Part shown: positions 49,641 to 62,029 of the stretch, one piece after another
How the letters are laid out: the number at the start of each line of letters is the position of its first letter
How positions within the stretch are numbered: the first letter of the stretch is position 1
From: Anthopleura xanthogrammica
Lineage: Eukaryota; Cnidaria; Anthozoa; Actiniaria; Actiniidae
Assembly (NCBI GenBank): GCA_964019055.1
Contig: OZ025212.1
Coordinates: 2,820,657-2,884,656 of the forward strand
Direction: 5' to 3'
DNA length: 64,000 nucleotides
Program-made: the position numbers and the translations under genes
Notes under the pieces: generated by a model
The model's database searches: none
The model's input: the letters and a program-made list of their open reading frames with translations, nothing else
Told to the model about the DNA's origin: nothing

Positions 49641-50148
49641 AAAAATTTAAACTTCAAGAATGAAATTTGATTCTAATTAATATTTAATTTTTCATTTAGG
49701 TGTTAGGTATCCGAACTTACATCAAAAGATTGTAATTTTGAATTCGTAACAGTGAATGCCGGTAAAATAACTGAACACTATATAGGATAAGAAACATGGT
49801 AACTTAGTTTAACTCAACTTCCTTAGTTTAGGTTTAAAAAAGTTCTTAGAAAATAAACTCTGGCCACTTAAAAATAATATTTCATCGAGGCTGCATGTTG
49901 TACACGCTTTCGTTTATGAAACGAGGAGCTATTGTCGATCAACTAACATACCTCAGGCAATTCTTATAAAATGCATTTCTCTCTTCGTCATTGATCGAAA
50001 AGATTAACACCATTATTTCTTAAGCCTTCAATAGTTTTCTGCAATAACGTCAGAGTATTTCAAAAACTAGCCTTAATTTTTACTTAAACTACTTTGTTTT
50101 GTTTCATATGTTAATGGGAAGGTTTGGGTTATAATACCAGGTATTTTG

Positions 50149-50475
50149 ACTGTAAATTTGAATGATATTGTAACGAGGATTGAGTATATATTTTAGCCAA
50201 AGTAATAATAATATAAGGTTGTTGTTGATTTGTTTTTGAGGAGAGTCGATATTTATTCACGGAAAGAAGACAAAAACAAAATTCTTTAGATAATCAAAAA
50301 CTTTTTTTTTGTGAGGACAAGTACTGTACTGTAAATTTGAATGATATTGTTCAGTCGAGTATTCAGTATTTCAGCCAAAGTCAGTAATAATAAAAGGTTG
50401 TTATTAATTAGTTTCTGAGGAGATACTATACTCATTCACGAAAAGAAAAAATGTCCAAAGAAATTCTTAAAAAAA
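50149..50475. repeat. About 180-bp diverged tandem duplication
   Basis: Copies at 50149-50290 and 50328-50475 both start with ACTGTAAATTTGAATGATAT and share AGCCAAAGT and AATAA..AAGGTTGTT words, with many substitutions. Confidence 0.75.
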
Positions 50476-52133
50476 AAACAACGGGATAAGAATTTTTTTT
50501 ATCAATTGGTAATTAATGTACTTTGGTAGAACTAAAATAATACAAGTATTCTTATTACATGATATGTTACTTACAATTTCCTTGTACTCGCGATCGTGTC
50601 AAAAGTCCTCAAACAACTTAAGTTCTTCCCCCAGTGGAAATCTATCACACTTGAAGAATATTTATATATACGCGGAATGTTTGGATAAAATATTGACAAA
50701 CGCAGTAGAAAGCCCTTCTTCGACGGCAGATTGAACAAGATTGACCAAATAGTGAAAATGCCGAATGTCTTGGGACAACGACAGCTGCCATGAACAGTCT
50801 GATGAATGGATTAGTTTTCCTTAAAATCATCAAACGAATCTGAATACAATGAAATGAGTGTTATTAATGAAAAAATGTCACAGCTATCGCTTGATTCAAT
50901 TTCTAGGCTTTTACCTTATTAATGAAAAAATCTACAAAAATTCAATGGAATAATTGACGTCACGTAGAGTCGACCACCAGCACTAGAAGCGTTTTACAAA
51001 CGAAATGATGACGATCCATGGCGGCTTTGATATTTCTATTAATTTAATTGGTATAAAACAAAAAAAATAAAGCTGCACTTTAAGAAAAGAATGAAGATCG
51101 TTCCCGAAAACAACATCACGTACGATAATGGAATAAGAATCAAACAGTTATAAATGAAATTAAAAAAATATTTCCATAAGTTTTTTTCTCGAGATACTCT
51201 AAAATTCTTTGTGGCTTCCCATTCTTTAGTCTTGAAAGCCATTAAATTTTTCTCTTTAGATTTTAATCATGGTATTAACTAAGTTTGACGTTTTATTCTC
51301 TAATTTAAGTACTTTTTAAAGTATGAATAAAATTTGTTCTGAAACCTTATACCAACTTGGTCAAAAGTGGACTTCTATTTTAATATTCAATGCATAATTA
51401 GTTCCTATGATAGCGAAATAGAAACTTCTTGAAAAAATAATAACCTAAAACGTAAAACATTCTGTTTAATTCTATATTTCGCAATGAAAAGATGTGTATA
51501 TCTTACCTTTCAAATTATAAAACAAATAACTCGTTCTTACCTTTCTTGTTTCTGAACGTGTGCATGAACTAGTTCTAAATTACATGATTACAAAATACAA
51601 AATTGCAGTTATTATTTAGTGCCGCTTTTAATCCTCTAAAGATAAAACCTAAGTTTTAATTTGGGCAAAGCTGTCAAGTAAAAGAAAAAGATCGGAAATT
51701 ATATAATAGGTTTAAGAATCTTCAAAATTTAATGAATTAAACAGTACGTTGAAGAAGAAGAAGGAAAAAATATATATCAGTGCCAGTAACATCCTAACAG
51801 TGGAATTCACGGCTTTCCTTGGTTTTGTAATGAATTCTAGGATATTCAAGTACAACTGTATTATAATACAGTTCAAACTTATCTTGGATCTGTTTACTTA
51901 TTTGATTATTTTAGTTATTTGATTTTCATTTTCACTGGTGAAAAATATATAAAGTGAGCGGGTCAAGTCTGTAAACATCGATCGACGCCGGATCGTTCAC
52001 TGGGTGTCAAGGAAACACTGAATCAACATTATGTGATTTAGGCGAATAAATTTGAAGTGGTTATTCAATATAGTGTGTAGTAAGAGAAGGATTTGAAAAG
52101 TAAAAGTATTAGAATAAAAAGAATGAAAGGATC

Positions 52134-52230
52134 GAGAAGGAGAAGGAGAGGGAAAAGGGGAAGGAAAAGGAGAGAAAGAGAAGGAAATTGAGAAGGAGAA
52201 TGGAGAGGGAGAAAGAGTAGGAGAAGGAGC
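52134..52230. repeat. Polypurine GGAGAA tract
   Basis: Nearly all G/A for about 100 bp; the Pro/Ser-rich minus-strand frame is compositional. Confidence 0.9.
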
Positions 52231-52912
52231 AGACGGCAACCGTATTATGAATTCAAGTGGAAAATTAATTGTTATCTGTCACTCCTATTAATGATTTTCA
52301 ATTTTAAACCTAACTTTGACGTTAAGTTTCGCTTTTTCAATATTCCTAATCTTAATCTTATTCTCGGTTTTACTGTCTATAATACATTTCGTCATCTTTT
52401 TATATATCACTTTTAGACTTGCGCAATATTAACATTAATTATTTTAACACGTACAACCCGCGCGTTCGATCGTCGTCACCTTGCGTCCACTATATAATCA
52501 CTGTTTTCGTAACTATTCACTTTAAATTTCCTTTTTGCCACTAAAAGTGGTCTAACAAATGCCTCTAGGTCTCGTGTCTTGCTGTGAACTATAAATAAGA
52601 ATCGATGGACTCACATACGCAATATAATCTAATCAATACATAATAATAAGTGAATGACATTATTTTTTTTTTGATTCCTTGCAAAATTTGTACAAACGTT
52701 TATTTATAGCATCATACTTTATTTAAATTAGAACTCTTACACGTGACGTCAAAGCAGCTCAATTTGGAGGACAAAACAAAAGAATTTCAATCTCTTGCAA
52801 TTGACAATTGGAAACCCATTGTTTTGTTTTGTTTTAGTAAAGTTTCTTTGTATGCAGTACTTCGCATGCCAGCTCGTCTAAGCATACTCATACATAGCTT
52901 GGGCTACCTGTG

Positions 52913-55528
52913 TTAAGAAAAAGTTGACTCCAAAAGTTTTTCAACAGATTCAAACACAAATGTTTGATAGTGGACTGGGTCGAACGGACTGACAGCACTT
53001 CCTGTCCCGCCAGGATACGAATCGGTCAGCGGATATACGTCTAAAACTTCAATTCCACCTTTACACATGGCATCCATTGCGTATGCATTGTATAACTGCA
53101 CTCGCTAGAAAAATAGAATAAGAAAATATAAAATAATACGTTACTTGTAAAACTATAATATAAAAGTTTCACGCATCAAGTTTTGCCCTATTGTTTAGTT
53201 TCAAAGTATGAGAACAATAGCAGGGATTAGCAAAATATTAGTATGAACTCATAACTTCACAAGCTCGAGTGATGTTCGGAACACAATCGGCGAGTCGTAA
53301 ATCTTTCGTAGATAGACCAAACTCACTACACTACACTACCCCCACTAGGGGAAGCATTTTGGTATTGGTTGTCAAATGACGCCATCATGGAAACGTCCTA
53401 TTAATAGTATTAATTATCATTTCTATTATCATTTATCTACATCAATAACAACAATGGTTCCTTATCATGATTAATATCTTGCTGAATCACACAGCCCATA
53501 CCAGTAACAGATCTAACATCTAAATAATCTAATTGCTCATGTACCTGAGGAGTCAAAAACCGCCGTGAGTGCAAGTGCTTCATGCTATACTTTTCTCTAT
53601 TAATAGCGGTTATCGTCTTCCAGACCAATCGTCCTTGGAATTTCCTGACCATCTTTCCATTAGCATCCCTAGTCTCCTCCTTCACCAGTCTTATCAGTTT
53701 ATCAATCAAGATTATATAATTTGAAAAGTTTGTATTTTCTACGAAGTGCAGCCCACAGTTTAATATAATAACGCCATCTTTATCCATTTCTGGGTGATAA
53801 AGAACTTGCTTGATTTCACGGATGACCTTCTCGACCTGAAAGTCAAGGTCGTCAATTTCCTTCTTAGCGATAGTGAGGTTCTTTTTAACGAACCTTTGAA
53901 GAGTGAGGTTGTAGTTCTCCATTTGGTAGACCCAGTTGTAACTGTAGCCACATCTCCTGAAGATTTTGGTGCAAATAGGCTTTGTTTTGATCGTTTTGTA
54001 AAAGCTTGCTGCAACAGAGTCGCCGTATATCCACAAAAGACCAGTTTGATTTCTATGGGATTTCTGCACCGCGCCACCTTAAAAAAATCATATGCACATC
54101 ATTCAAATGATTATTCAAGAGAATACGGTGTAGTGATTCATGATCCATTTATTTTGGGAAGCCATTCCAGTCTTCTTTAGACTTTACTTTATCTATATAG
54201 ACACTACTCTTTATCCGGCCTTATTTTTGAAGCTCCAAGAGGGAGTGGTAAGCAACCCAGTTCCCCCTCACTCTCCTCTGGGTCCAACTTTGCTTTGAAT
54301 TTGTTTCGTTTTCTATCTCAGGAGTGTCTTATTAAGATACCTGTCAAGAATGGTATCCAGCTGTTGTTAACCCATCGTCCTAAGCCATTCCAAAGCTCAC
54401 TGCAAGGACAACATGAAGCTTTTTGAGCTGTGCTTTCGATCAATGATACTTCGTTATCAATGCGTCCTTTAAGAGAAAAAAGAGCTTTGTTCCTCAATTG
54501 GAAAAATATATCAAGGTAAAAAGATTTATAAGTAGCTAAAAATGGTTGTTCCGGGATGTTTTCAAAAGGAATGTTGGTATCTCGGAGAGGCATAAGCTGC
54601 TTCTTCTTTTACATTACTCTGCCATCCCTGGTTCTGATCTTGTTCTAAAGTTATTCAGAAAAGAAATCCTTCTAAATTTATATATTTACCTTGGTTTTTT
54701 ATCTGTCTTTTGATCGTTATTTCCACAGGACTCCCACCCCACAATCGTTGCAATAGATATGGCTTGTCTTTACCCAATATCCCTTGCGGTTGGTCTTTTC
54801 CTTGGGAGTTTCCTACAAAACAAGCATCAAAACAAATGGTTCGAAGTATTCAATGAATTTAAGTCTTTCCATTAAGGTCTTAACCAATCAGAAACTTCTT
54901 TACCTCGTTTGAACCAATCAGGTGGTGGATCCCTTAAACCATCGCACGTGGTATAGTCCAACATCATTTCCACCCAATATTTCCCAGGCTCCATAGCGAG
55001 AAACGTAATCTCATATGTCCCATTAGTATGATCAATAACGACAGGTGCAATAGCAGAAGGACCCGTCATGTGAACTCTCCACGCATCGCCTCCAAAATGT
55101 TTCAACTTGCCTTCTGACGTCACAGTCTGTATGGCAACATGGCTGAATTGACCAGCGTCATTAATGTCCCATAATGTTATATAGCTTTTATCTGTGTCCG
55201 TTGCCATGGCATTTTCAGATGGTATCCTTTCGACCCATGTCAAGTTGTTCTTACATGGTTTCAAAAATCGTTCCCAGTCTCTTTGATATCTTTTCATTCG
55301 GCACCAGTCTTCATCGAACCTTGAACTTCCACGTCTATTAATATTCGTCGTTTTTGATTCAAATAAAGTTGATATGGTTTCGCTAGTGTTAATTTTATAG
55401 TAAATAATAATCCATATGAATAAAATGAAACCAAAAAGCCATTTCCATCTTCCTGGGCACAAAGATAGGCGCATGACTTGATCAACCTTACCGCTTACTT
55501 TCGCGTTACTGACTACGAAAGCGTACAT
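52913..55528 (-). CDS. NXPE family protein (neurexophilin-like + PC-esterase), 5 coding exons, intact
   Basis: Coding exons in transcript order are 55528-54904, 54812-54690, 54466-54341, 54077-53545 and 53104-52913. Every junction is GT-AG, with phases 1,1,1,0. The spliced CDS is 1599 nt, or 532 residues. Residues about 28-47 form one hydrophobic segment (GRWKWLFGFILFIWIIIYY), so a type II membrane protein is likely. The neurexophilin-like part includes GGDAWRVHMTGPSAIAPVV and CDGLRDPPPDWF. Exon 3 has the Cys-rich CCPCSELWNGLGRW block. The PC-esterase part has YGDSV (Ser312), NCGLHFVE and DPVH (Asp511/His514), so the expected catalytic residues are present. PC-esterase superfamily enzymes modify acyl groups on glycans; a similar role here is inference. 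The start is the first ATG upstream of the anchor. Two AATAAA signals lie about 190-215 bp after the stop (complement of 52718-52723 and 52699-52704). It is head-to-head with a paralogue beginning at 57085. I am sure of the family but not of the substrate. Confidence 0.9.
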
Positions 55529-57084
55529 CTGTTAACATTCATCTATTATCCAGCTAGGCACTCTTAAATAAATATATATTCACTAATAAAGAAATACGAG
55601 TGATAGTATATATATTATGTTTGGAAGGTTGAAGATAAACTCTGGATTATCCATGTTGCCTTTTAACCGTAGTACTAACCGGTTTCACATATATAGCCTG
55701 AGGGTAGATACGTCTTTGAACGCAACAGTCTTGCCTAATGTACATTTAAAAGTTATGTAAAAAATAAGATTTCAGACTACTTGAACCTTAATGAAACCCT
55801 TATTTCTTTCTAATGTACAGTGTAGCCATCGTCTAACATTCAAGTCAGGCCCAGGCCTATAAGACTTTGAGCCGCTTCTAAAGCGAACCGGCACCACAAG
55901 CTATCCTTGTTTACTAGTCCTTGCCGCCACAAGCCTTTGACAGGTAAGATATAGTGTTTTTCTTCTTACTTTTATGCTAACGAAGCTTCGCCCTATTCTT
56001 GCCTATAGTATTCTGGCTAGGAGACAAGACCATAATTATTTTTTTTTCCAATTTTGGTTTTACAGATTTTATCTAATGTTGTTTTTTGATAAGTTTATCG
56101 GTCATTTTGTATATTTTTTTAATGATTGTTAGTTATCTCTGATCATCCATAAACGGTCTTACAGCAGCCGCAATATTATTACAGGTATTTAATTTATGTA
56201 AGCCTTGATATTTTCTTTCACGAAAAGTTCCCATATTCAAAATCCAATATCATAGACTGTTACTCATTTTACGATGGTACATGAGAGAGGAAAAGGCTAC
56301 ATCTCGCTTCCCCTTTCTTGATGATATTGATTATTAACATCTACAAGTTCTAAAGAATTCTTATTTTTAGTGTTAGGAATCACTGATCTGTCATCGTTTT
56401 CCTTTTGTTAGGGCAAGTTTTTTGCAGGTACCAGTTAGACACCATTTTACTAGGTAACCAGGCAATAGGTCCCTTAAAGAGCAGTGCCATAACTTTGACA
56501 TTATAGCCCTATCATGAATATCTCTTCTGTCAGTACTATTAAAGGCCTGAATACGATTTTCTCTTAATGTAAAAGGTAAGCTGTGAGCCTAATAAGATCT
56601 TAAATTAATTGATAAATTTGACGTTCGGTGCATATTTAACGCTTTACGGACACCAGAACGGCTCAATTGAATATTGAAATCCACCATCTATTTGTCTTGA
56701 ATGCCGAGTTAAAGTTGAATATCTGCACTTCCTATCACATGTTTGCTCAAACACTGGGCCTTAGCTGTTTATAGTTTCAGATTAGTGGTAATCCTGGGTT
56801 AAATCTCAGTTCTATGATCGTTCTATGATCTTTGGTTGCCTTGGTAATAAAATCCGGACTAGCACTGATCCGGCTTTGTTCAACCGTGGCCTTATGATAT
56901 CAATCATTTCTAACAAGAGAATATGAACTCTTACTTTATTTTCTCTTGTTCCTAATTATGTATGTAACTCCAGTGGCTTACGTATTATATTATAAGAATC
57001 AATACCTTAAAATGATGGGTGTCCTTGTAATTGATATCTAAACTATTTTAAAACTATTTCTTAAAGTTTAAGACAAAAAATGAG
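55529..57084. promoter_or_regulatory. Divergent intergenic region between the two NXPE genes (putative bidirectional promoter)
   Basis: This 1556-bp region separates two start codons that point away from each other, so it must hold both promoters and any 5' UTR exons. I see no CpG-rich block. A good donor context (GACAG/GTAAGAT) at 55943/55944, with a possible acceptor TTTCTTAAAG about 15-20 bp before the plus-strand ATG, would allow a non-coding first exon for the plus-strand gene. This is inference from splice-like motifs only. Confidence 0.5.
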
Positions 57085-60000
57085 ATGCCGCGAGCTGAGG
57101 TTACTTCTGCAAACGGAGGACGCCATGTTTACATCCTCAAGAAAAGACTTTACAAAGCTTGTTTCACTGTATTCATTATAATAAGTATTCTCTACACCTG
57201 GTTGGCATGGGAACCATGGTCACCATGGCAACAGGAAACTACTTTGGTTACTATAAATGAAGACTGGGCATTGAATTTGGTCGATAAGGATTCCATCAAA
57301 AAAAATATTTTCGAGTTTCATTGGTGTCGAATGCAAAGAGCAAGACTTGACTGGAAAGGAATTATGGCACCGTGTTCTGGAAACACACATTGGGGCAAGG
57401 TTCCCCTACACTGGAAGGACCAGCCTATTACAGACCCAATAACAAGTTTTCTCTTTAAGTGGGACATCAACCCTGCTGGTGAATTCAGCCGGTTTTTCAT
57501 CCAATCACAGACAGCGGAAGGAAAGCGCAAGCTGATTGGAGGAGATGCCTGGCGAGTTCATCTAATTGGACCTGCGTACATCGCCCCTATTGTCATTGAT
57601 CACAGGAATGGTTCATATGAAGTATTGTTTCTTCCTATGGAACATGGAGTATATGGTGCTGAGATTATGCTGGATTATTCTCTGTGTAATGGATTGAGAG
57701 ATCCACCTGTTGATTGGTTCATTAAAGGTAATGCACCATACCTATCCATTTATGTCATTTTTATATGCATAATAAGTTGCAAGAGGTGCACGGAAAAGGG
57801 GGAGAGCAAAATAAGATAAGTAAGGGGTTAGGAGGGAGGGGGCATAAAGAAGAGAGTTCACTACTATAAATTGTGCTGTTGCATGGTTTGGAATGCATAG
57901 TGGTGATAATGCACGTGTGTCACAAAATTTGTGGGTCCGGGAATTTTGAGAAAAGCATGCCTTAGTTTACTCCAACCGCCCCTCCTTCCAAAAAACGACC
58001 ATTTACAAAATTATACATGAATAAATCCCCCTTCAGAATGTAATTTTCTTTGGGGTTTTAGGTAATGCACAAGGTAAAGGTCAGCGGTATCCAGAGGTAG
58101 ACAAGAACCGAGATTACCTTCTTGCTCAGCTTTGGGGCAACAACACTCCAGTAGATATTATTATACCACCCCCCGAAGAAGGTAAGAAAAGGGTTCATCG
58201 GCAGGGAATGATGGAATTTACAGGAGAGTCCACTCTTTCCTCAATGAAAATGTCGTTTTGTTCTCATAACACTAGTTACATTAATTTTCTTAGTGACGTA
58301 ATAGATTTGTCGCGGACAAACGTTTTTTAACAGGAAAGATAAACCGAATATATTCATTGTTATATCTAATATTTAGATAACAAAGCAGTGAGACAATATT
58401 GTTGGACGTGTTCACGTTAACAATTTTGTCATATTTTTCTAGATGCAAATTCAATGAGTAAACAAAGTATCCTAGCAAGTGAAGCCAAGTGTAACATTGG
58501 TGGCTGTAACTTATTATGGGATGGATTTGGTAGATGGATTGGAAGCAAATGGCAGCCTTACATCACAAGTACGTTCTTCCCTATATGTTATTTTTAAAGC
58601 ACTCCCATAACCTGCCCATATATATATATTGCCTATTTTGTTTCTTTTATGGCAAATCTCCGGCAGACTAAATGGGTTAACCTTGTAGCATGGTCGAAAT
58701 ACTAAAGTCCATGAGCTTTTTCGATAGTTCAACCTCCTTGGACTGCGGCACTGCTGTACAGTCGGTCGGTGAGTCAGTCAGTCATTCGGTGGGTCGGTCA
58801 GTCAGTCAGTCAGTTGCAGCCAAGGACAGATAGACGTTTACTGCTTTGATTATTGCTTCATTATTTGCTTTGTCTTATATGCACCACAGCTAGCCACCCC
58901 TTCTCCCCACCTAGCGCAGCAGTCTCAATAGCGTGATGACTTTATATCAAAACTGTGTAATTTATCTTAATTCTTTCCAGATGTACCTCCATTCCGCAGC
59001 CCTCGCCTCAGGCAAGGTACCTTCTGTTTTTATGGCGACTCAGTCAGCGATTTTTTTGCCATGTCACTCAAATACCGCAAAATGTGTCGAGGAGTGTTTA
59101 AACAATGCATTGGGAAATACAACTGGGTTTATCCAGTCGTGAACTACACCATTGATATAAAAAAGACTGACGATTTGGACTTCGACGTAGGAAGAATTTT
59201 GGATTCCGTGCGTGAGGTGCTTAGAAACAATACCGTGATGAACCACAATAGCGTGTTTCTTATCAATTGTGGACTTCATTACGTTGAAAGTGTGAACTTT
59301 ACGAGCTATCAACAGTTGATAAACGGATTAATTAAAGTTTTCAGAGAAACCTATCTGGATACTTCGACGAATCGTATAAGACTTTCCTACGAAGGGCGTA
59401 TCATTTGGAAAACCACGACTGCAATTAACAAGCAACGAGCGACAAACGTTCAACTAGGTCATCGCCGTTTCTTGACATTTCAGGTAAATATTTGATATAT
59501 TCTAAGTGTTTGAGACATAACAAGCTTCGTATGTCGTTGAAGGCAATCGTCAGTTGTCGTGCTAAGTTGAGTTCTACGCTTTATTTATCGTGTGACCTCT
59601 TTCGTTGGTGCCGGAATCAAGGTCTCGATTCGTGTAAATCCAATGACTTTTTTAAACGGATTACATGGTAATGGGACGGGACTCGTTCGGCTTGAGTGGA
59701 ATGACAGTAGATTCTCTCCTCTCCTCTCCTCTCCTCTCCTCTCCTCTCCTCTCCTCTCCTCTCCTCTCCTCTCCTCTCCTCTCCTCTCCTCTCCTCTCCT
59801 CTCCTCTCTTCTCCTCTCTTCTCCTTTCTTTTCCTCTCCTCTCCTCTCCTCTACTCTTTCTCTTACTTCTATTCATACAATAACTCAGTCAACATAACAA
59901 TATTATAAATTTAAGACTTGCAGATTGAAAAATCATTTCCGCGATACAGTGATGATTTACCCCGGGATTTCCGAACTGCTAATCCATGGCTTCGATGCCA

Positions 60001-60331
60001 AATGACCTCACGAGCCTGTTTAGACTTGCCGGTATTCCAACCATTCGTGACATAAAATTTGCACCAAGTGCTTTCACATCAGTATACATTATAATAAACA
60101 CTATCTTCTGTTGTATTGTTCCAGCGTGTATTGCTCTACAACGCCTATGCTTCGTGGGCAATGTGTAAATCAGGAATCTTCATCCTCGATGTCTACCCAA
60201 TATCCGATTCTTACCCGTGGGGGACTGGTACTCATGGTAGTCGGATTCCGGCGCCAAATGACGTAGTACATTATAGCAACCTGGCTTTCAAGCCAGCAGA
60301 GGATCTACTAGAAAGCATATATGAACCTTAA
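57085..60331 (+). CDS. NXPE family protein (neurexophilin-like + PC-esterase), 5 coding exons, intact paralogue
   Basis: Coding exons are 57085-57727, 58062-58181, 58443-58568, 58981-59483 and 60125-60331. Junctions are GT-AG with phases 1,1,1,0, giving 1599 nt and 532 residues, the same as the minus-strand neighbour. An N-terminal hydrophobic stretch (ACFTVFIIISILYTWLAW, about residues 30-45) suggests a type II anchor. The neurexophilin-like region includes GGDAWRVHLIGPAYIAPIV and CNGLRDPPVDWF. Exon 3 encodes CNIGGCNLLWDGFGRW. The PC-esterase region has YGDSVSDFF (Ser317), NCGLHYVE and DVVH (Asp510/His513). Without splicing, exon 1 would read on to a stop at 57819, but the exon 1 donor and exon 2 acceptor match those of the paralogue. 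A CTCCT microsatellite sits in the last intron. A possible AATAAA lies at 60939-60944. The likely role is glycan acyl modification in the secretory pathway or at the cell surface, by family analogy only. Confidence 0.9.
58757..58813. repeat. GTCA/GTCG tetranucleotide repeat, intron 3 of the plus-strand NXPE gene
   Basis: GTCGGTCGGTGAGTCAGTCA-type repeats between exons 3 and 4. Confidence 0.9.
59713..59865. repeat. CTCCT pentanucleotide repeat, last intron of the plus-strand NXPE gene
   Basis: About 25 CTCCT units between exons 4 and 5, slightly degenerate at the right. Frames across it are not coding. Confidence 0.95.
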
Positions 60332-61249
60332 TGAACTACCTTTGCTGAATCCTAAATCCTTAATTGTCTATGTTGGTGGACGAGATGAGTTATGAAAATA
60401 GACACATACTGTGATGTTCACAGCCATTTCAAAAAAGGTCGATGATGGTTTTGTTGCATGTTGCTTGTTGAATGCTGCATGTTGCTTTCCAAGCTTGAAA
60501 TGTATTATATTCATATGTAAATAATGTCAGCCTTATGAAGGCAGGTCTTCGAGCAAAATTTTAAGAAATCGCCAAAATGTCCAAAATATAGGATCGTAAA
60601 GGACAGTGAAAGTGTACTATTTTTGAGATTTTAGCTTTGAGGAAAACTCATTCTTCAACATGCCCCATAAAATGAGAATTTTCAGGTTTCTGGTTATAAT
60701 ATGCTAACATGTGTATCATTTGAAATTATTGCTTTTAATTCATTATTAGTGACCGATATGGACTGAAGGTCACTGAAAAAGCTTGTTATTCCATTATCCT
60801 AAATTTTTTTTCACGAAAAAGATGACCGCAAGCCTCATCTTTGGAAAATTATATCTCTTCAACGAATTCGGTGCCCCCCTTTTTCTATTTTTTTTTCTAT
60901 TCTAGCACTCAAAATATATATTTGGTCCAAGTTTTAAAAATAAATTGTTCGACAAAAAATTGCACGATCGCATTACCTTAAGACAGCAACAAAACCCGTA
61001 GACAAAGAGCTTCGTTAGTCTTTGACACAGCTTGAATGACAGTCAGGTTCATTGACTCCTTTCCTTTCCCTCATTTACTTTAACAAATAAAATCTCCAGA
61101 TTAATGTCATTTAAACATAGGATCATGATTATATTTGGCATGGATAACGTGGTGGCTGACACGTTATAATCTATGTTGACTAATGAGTGGGAACGAGGTA
61201 GAAAAAGGTTCCAAAAATCCGTGTGTGCTTTCTTGTTCAAATTCTTCAC

Positions 61250-61450
61250 AACAATGAATGAACAAACGAACAAATGAATGAATGAACAAATGAATGAATC
61301 AGGAGTGATGAATGAATGAATGAACGAACGAACGAATCAATAAATGAATAATTGATTGAACGAATAAATGTGAATGATTGAACGAACGAATGGAAGAATG
61401 AAATGAAATGAAACACTGAAATGAATGGATCAGGAGTGATGAATGAATGA
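61250..61450. repeat. GAATGAAT/GAACGAAC repeat
   Basis: Interrupted AATG and AACG units with a duplicated ATCAGGAGTGATGAATGAAT segment. Confidence 0.9.
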
Positions 61451-61879
61451 GTCTTCTTTGCTACAAATTTCTTTACTCTTGAAAGGAAAAACAATCCCAT
61501 GAATAACATAAAAAGCCGTAAAATGACTGGTTCATCAAAAGATTTCGTATCTAAAGATGGATTAGCTGTTTTACTTGCATGGGGACTGTAAGTGTACTGC
61601 TAGCATAAATGTATATGTAAATTGACCTGTCACAAAATAGATTCACTGACATAGGATATAAAATCAAAGCTAGTCACACTTCACCTCAACATTATTGCCT
61701 CAGCCGTCGCGCAGGCAGTTGTGGAATTTTAAAGGAAATCAAAGAAATTCGTATTCCTATCATGTGTTATGTTGTTTTGCTTAAACCTGAAGCCAAAGGT
61801 GAGTGGATTTACTCAGAAACACAGCTAGCAACTATTTCCAACAATATGTTGAATTTAAGAGGATACAAAACGAGCGCGC

Positions 61880-62029
61880 ATGTCTCTGTGTTGTGCTTTA
61901 AACACGCTGGGAGCTGTAGAGCACGATGGAAGCCACCTTAGGAACAGGAGGCAAAGCCGAGTATTTCTCTTGTTTTTCGAGAGCTCTACAGCTTCCAGAG
62001 TGTTTATATTTATCACAGTATAGAGACAT
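61880..62029. mobile_element. 150-bp hairpin MITE
   Basis: ATGTCTCTGTGTTGTGCTTT and ACGCTGGGAGCTGTAGAGC on the left are matched by the inverse arms GCTCTACAGCTTCCAGAG and CACAGTATAGAGACAT on the right. Confidence 0.7.

Larger units (their letters stand above)
31026..52690. other. Long gene-poor stretch
   Basis: Apart from the listed repeats and mobile elements, no frame here shows a recognisable domain or a consistent exon chain. The 78-codon minus frame at 31370-31606 and the 70-codon minus frame at 48406-48618 have ordinary composition but no family that I recognise. Confidence 0.5.

Noticed and set aside
57728..57819. Read-through end of the first NXPE exon as a short 244-residue protein
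   Set aside because: The donor at 57728 and matching downstream exons continue the family domain exactly as in the paralogue.
58933..59142. 69-codon frame overlapping NXPE exon 4
   Set aside because: Wrong frame; the GDS-containing frame is continuous with exons 3 and 5.
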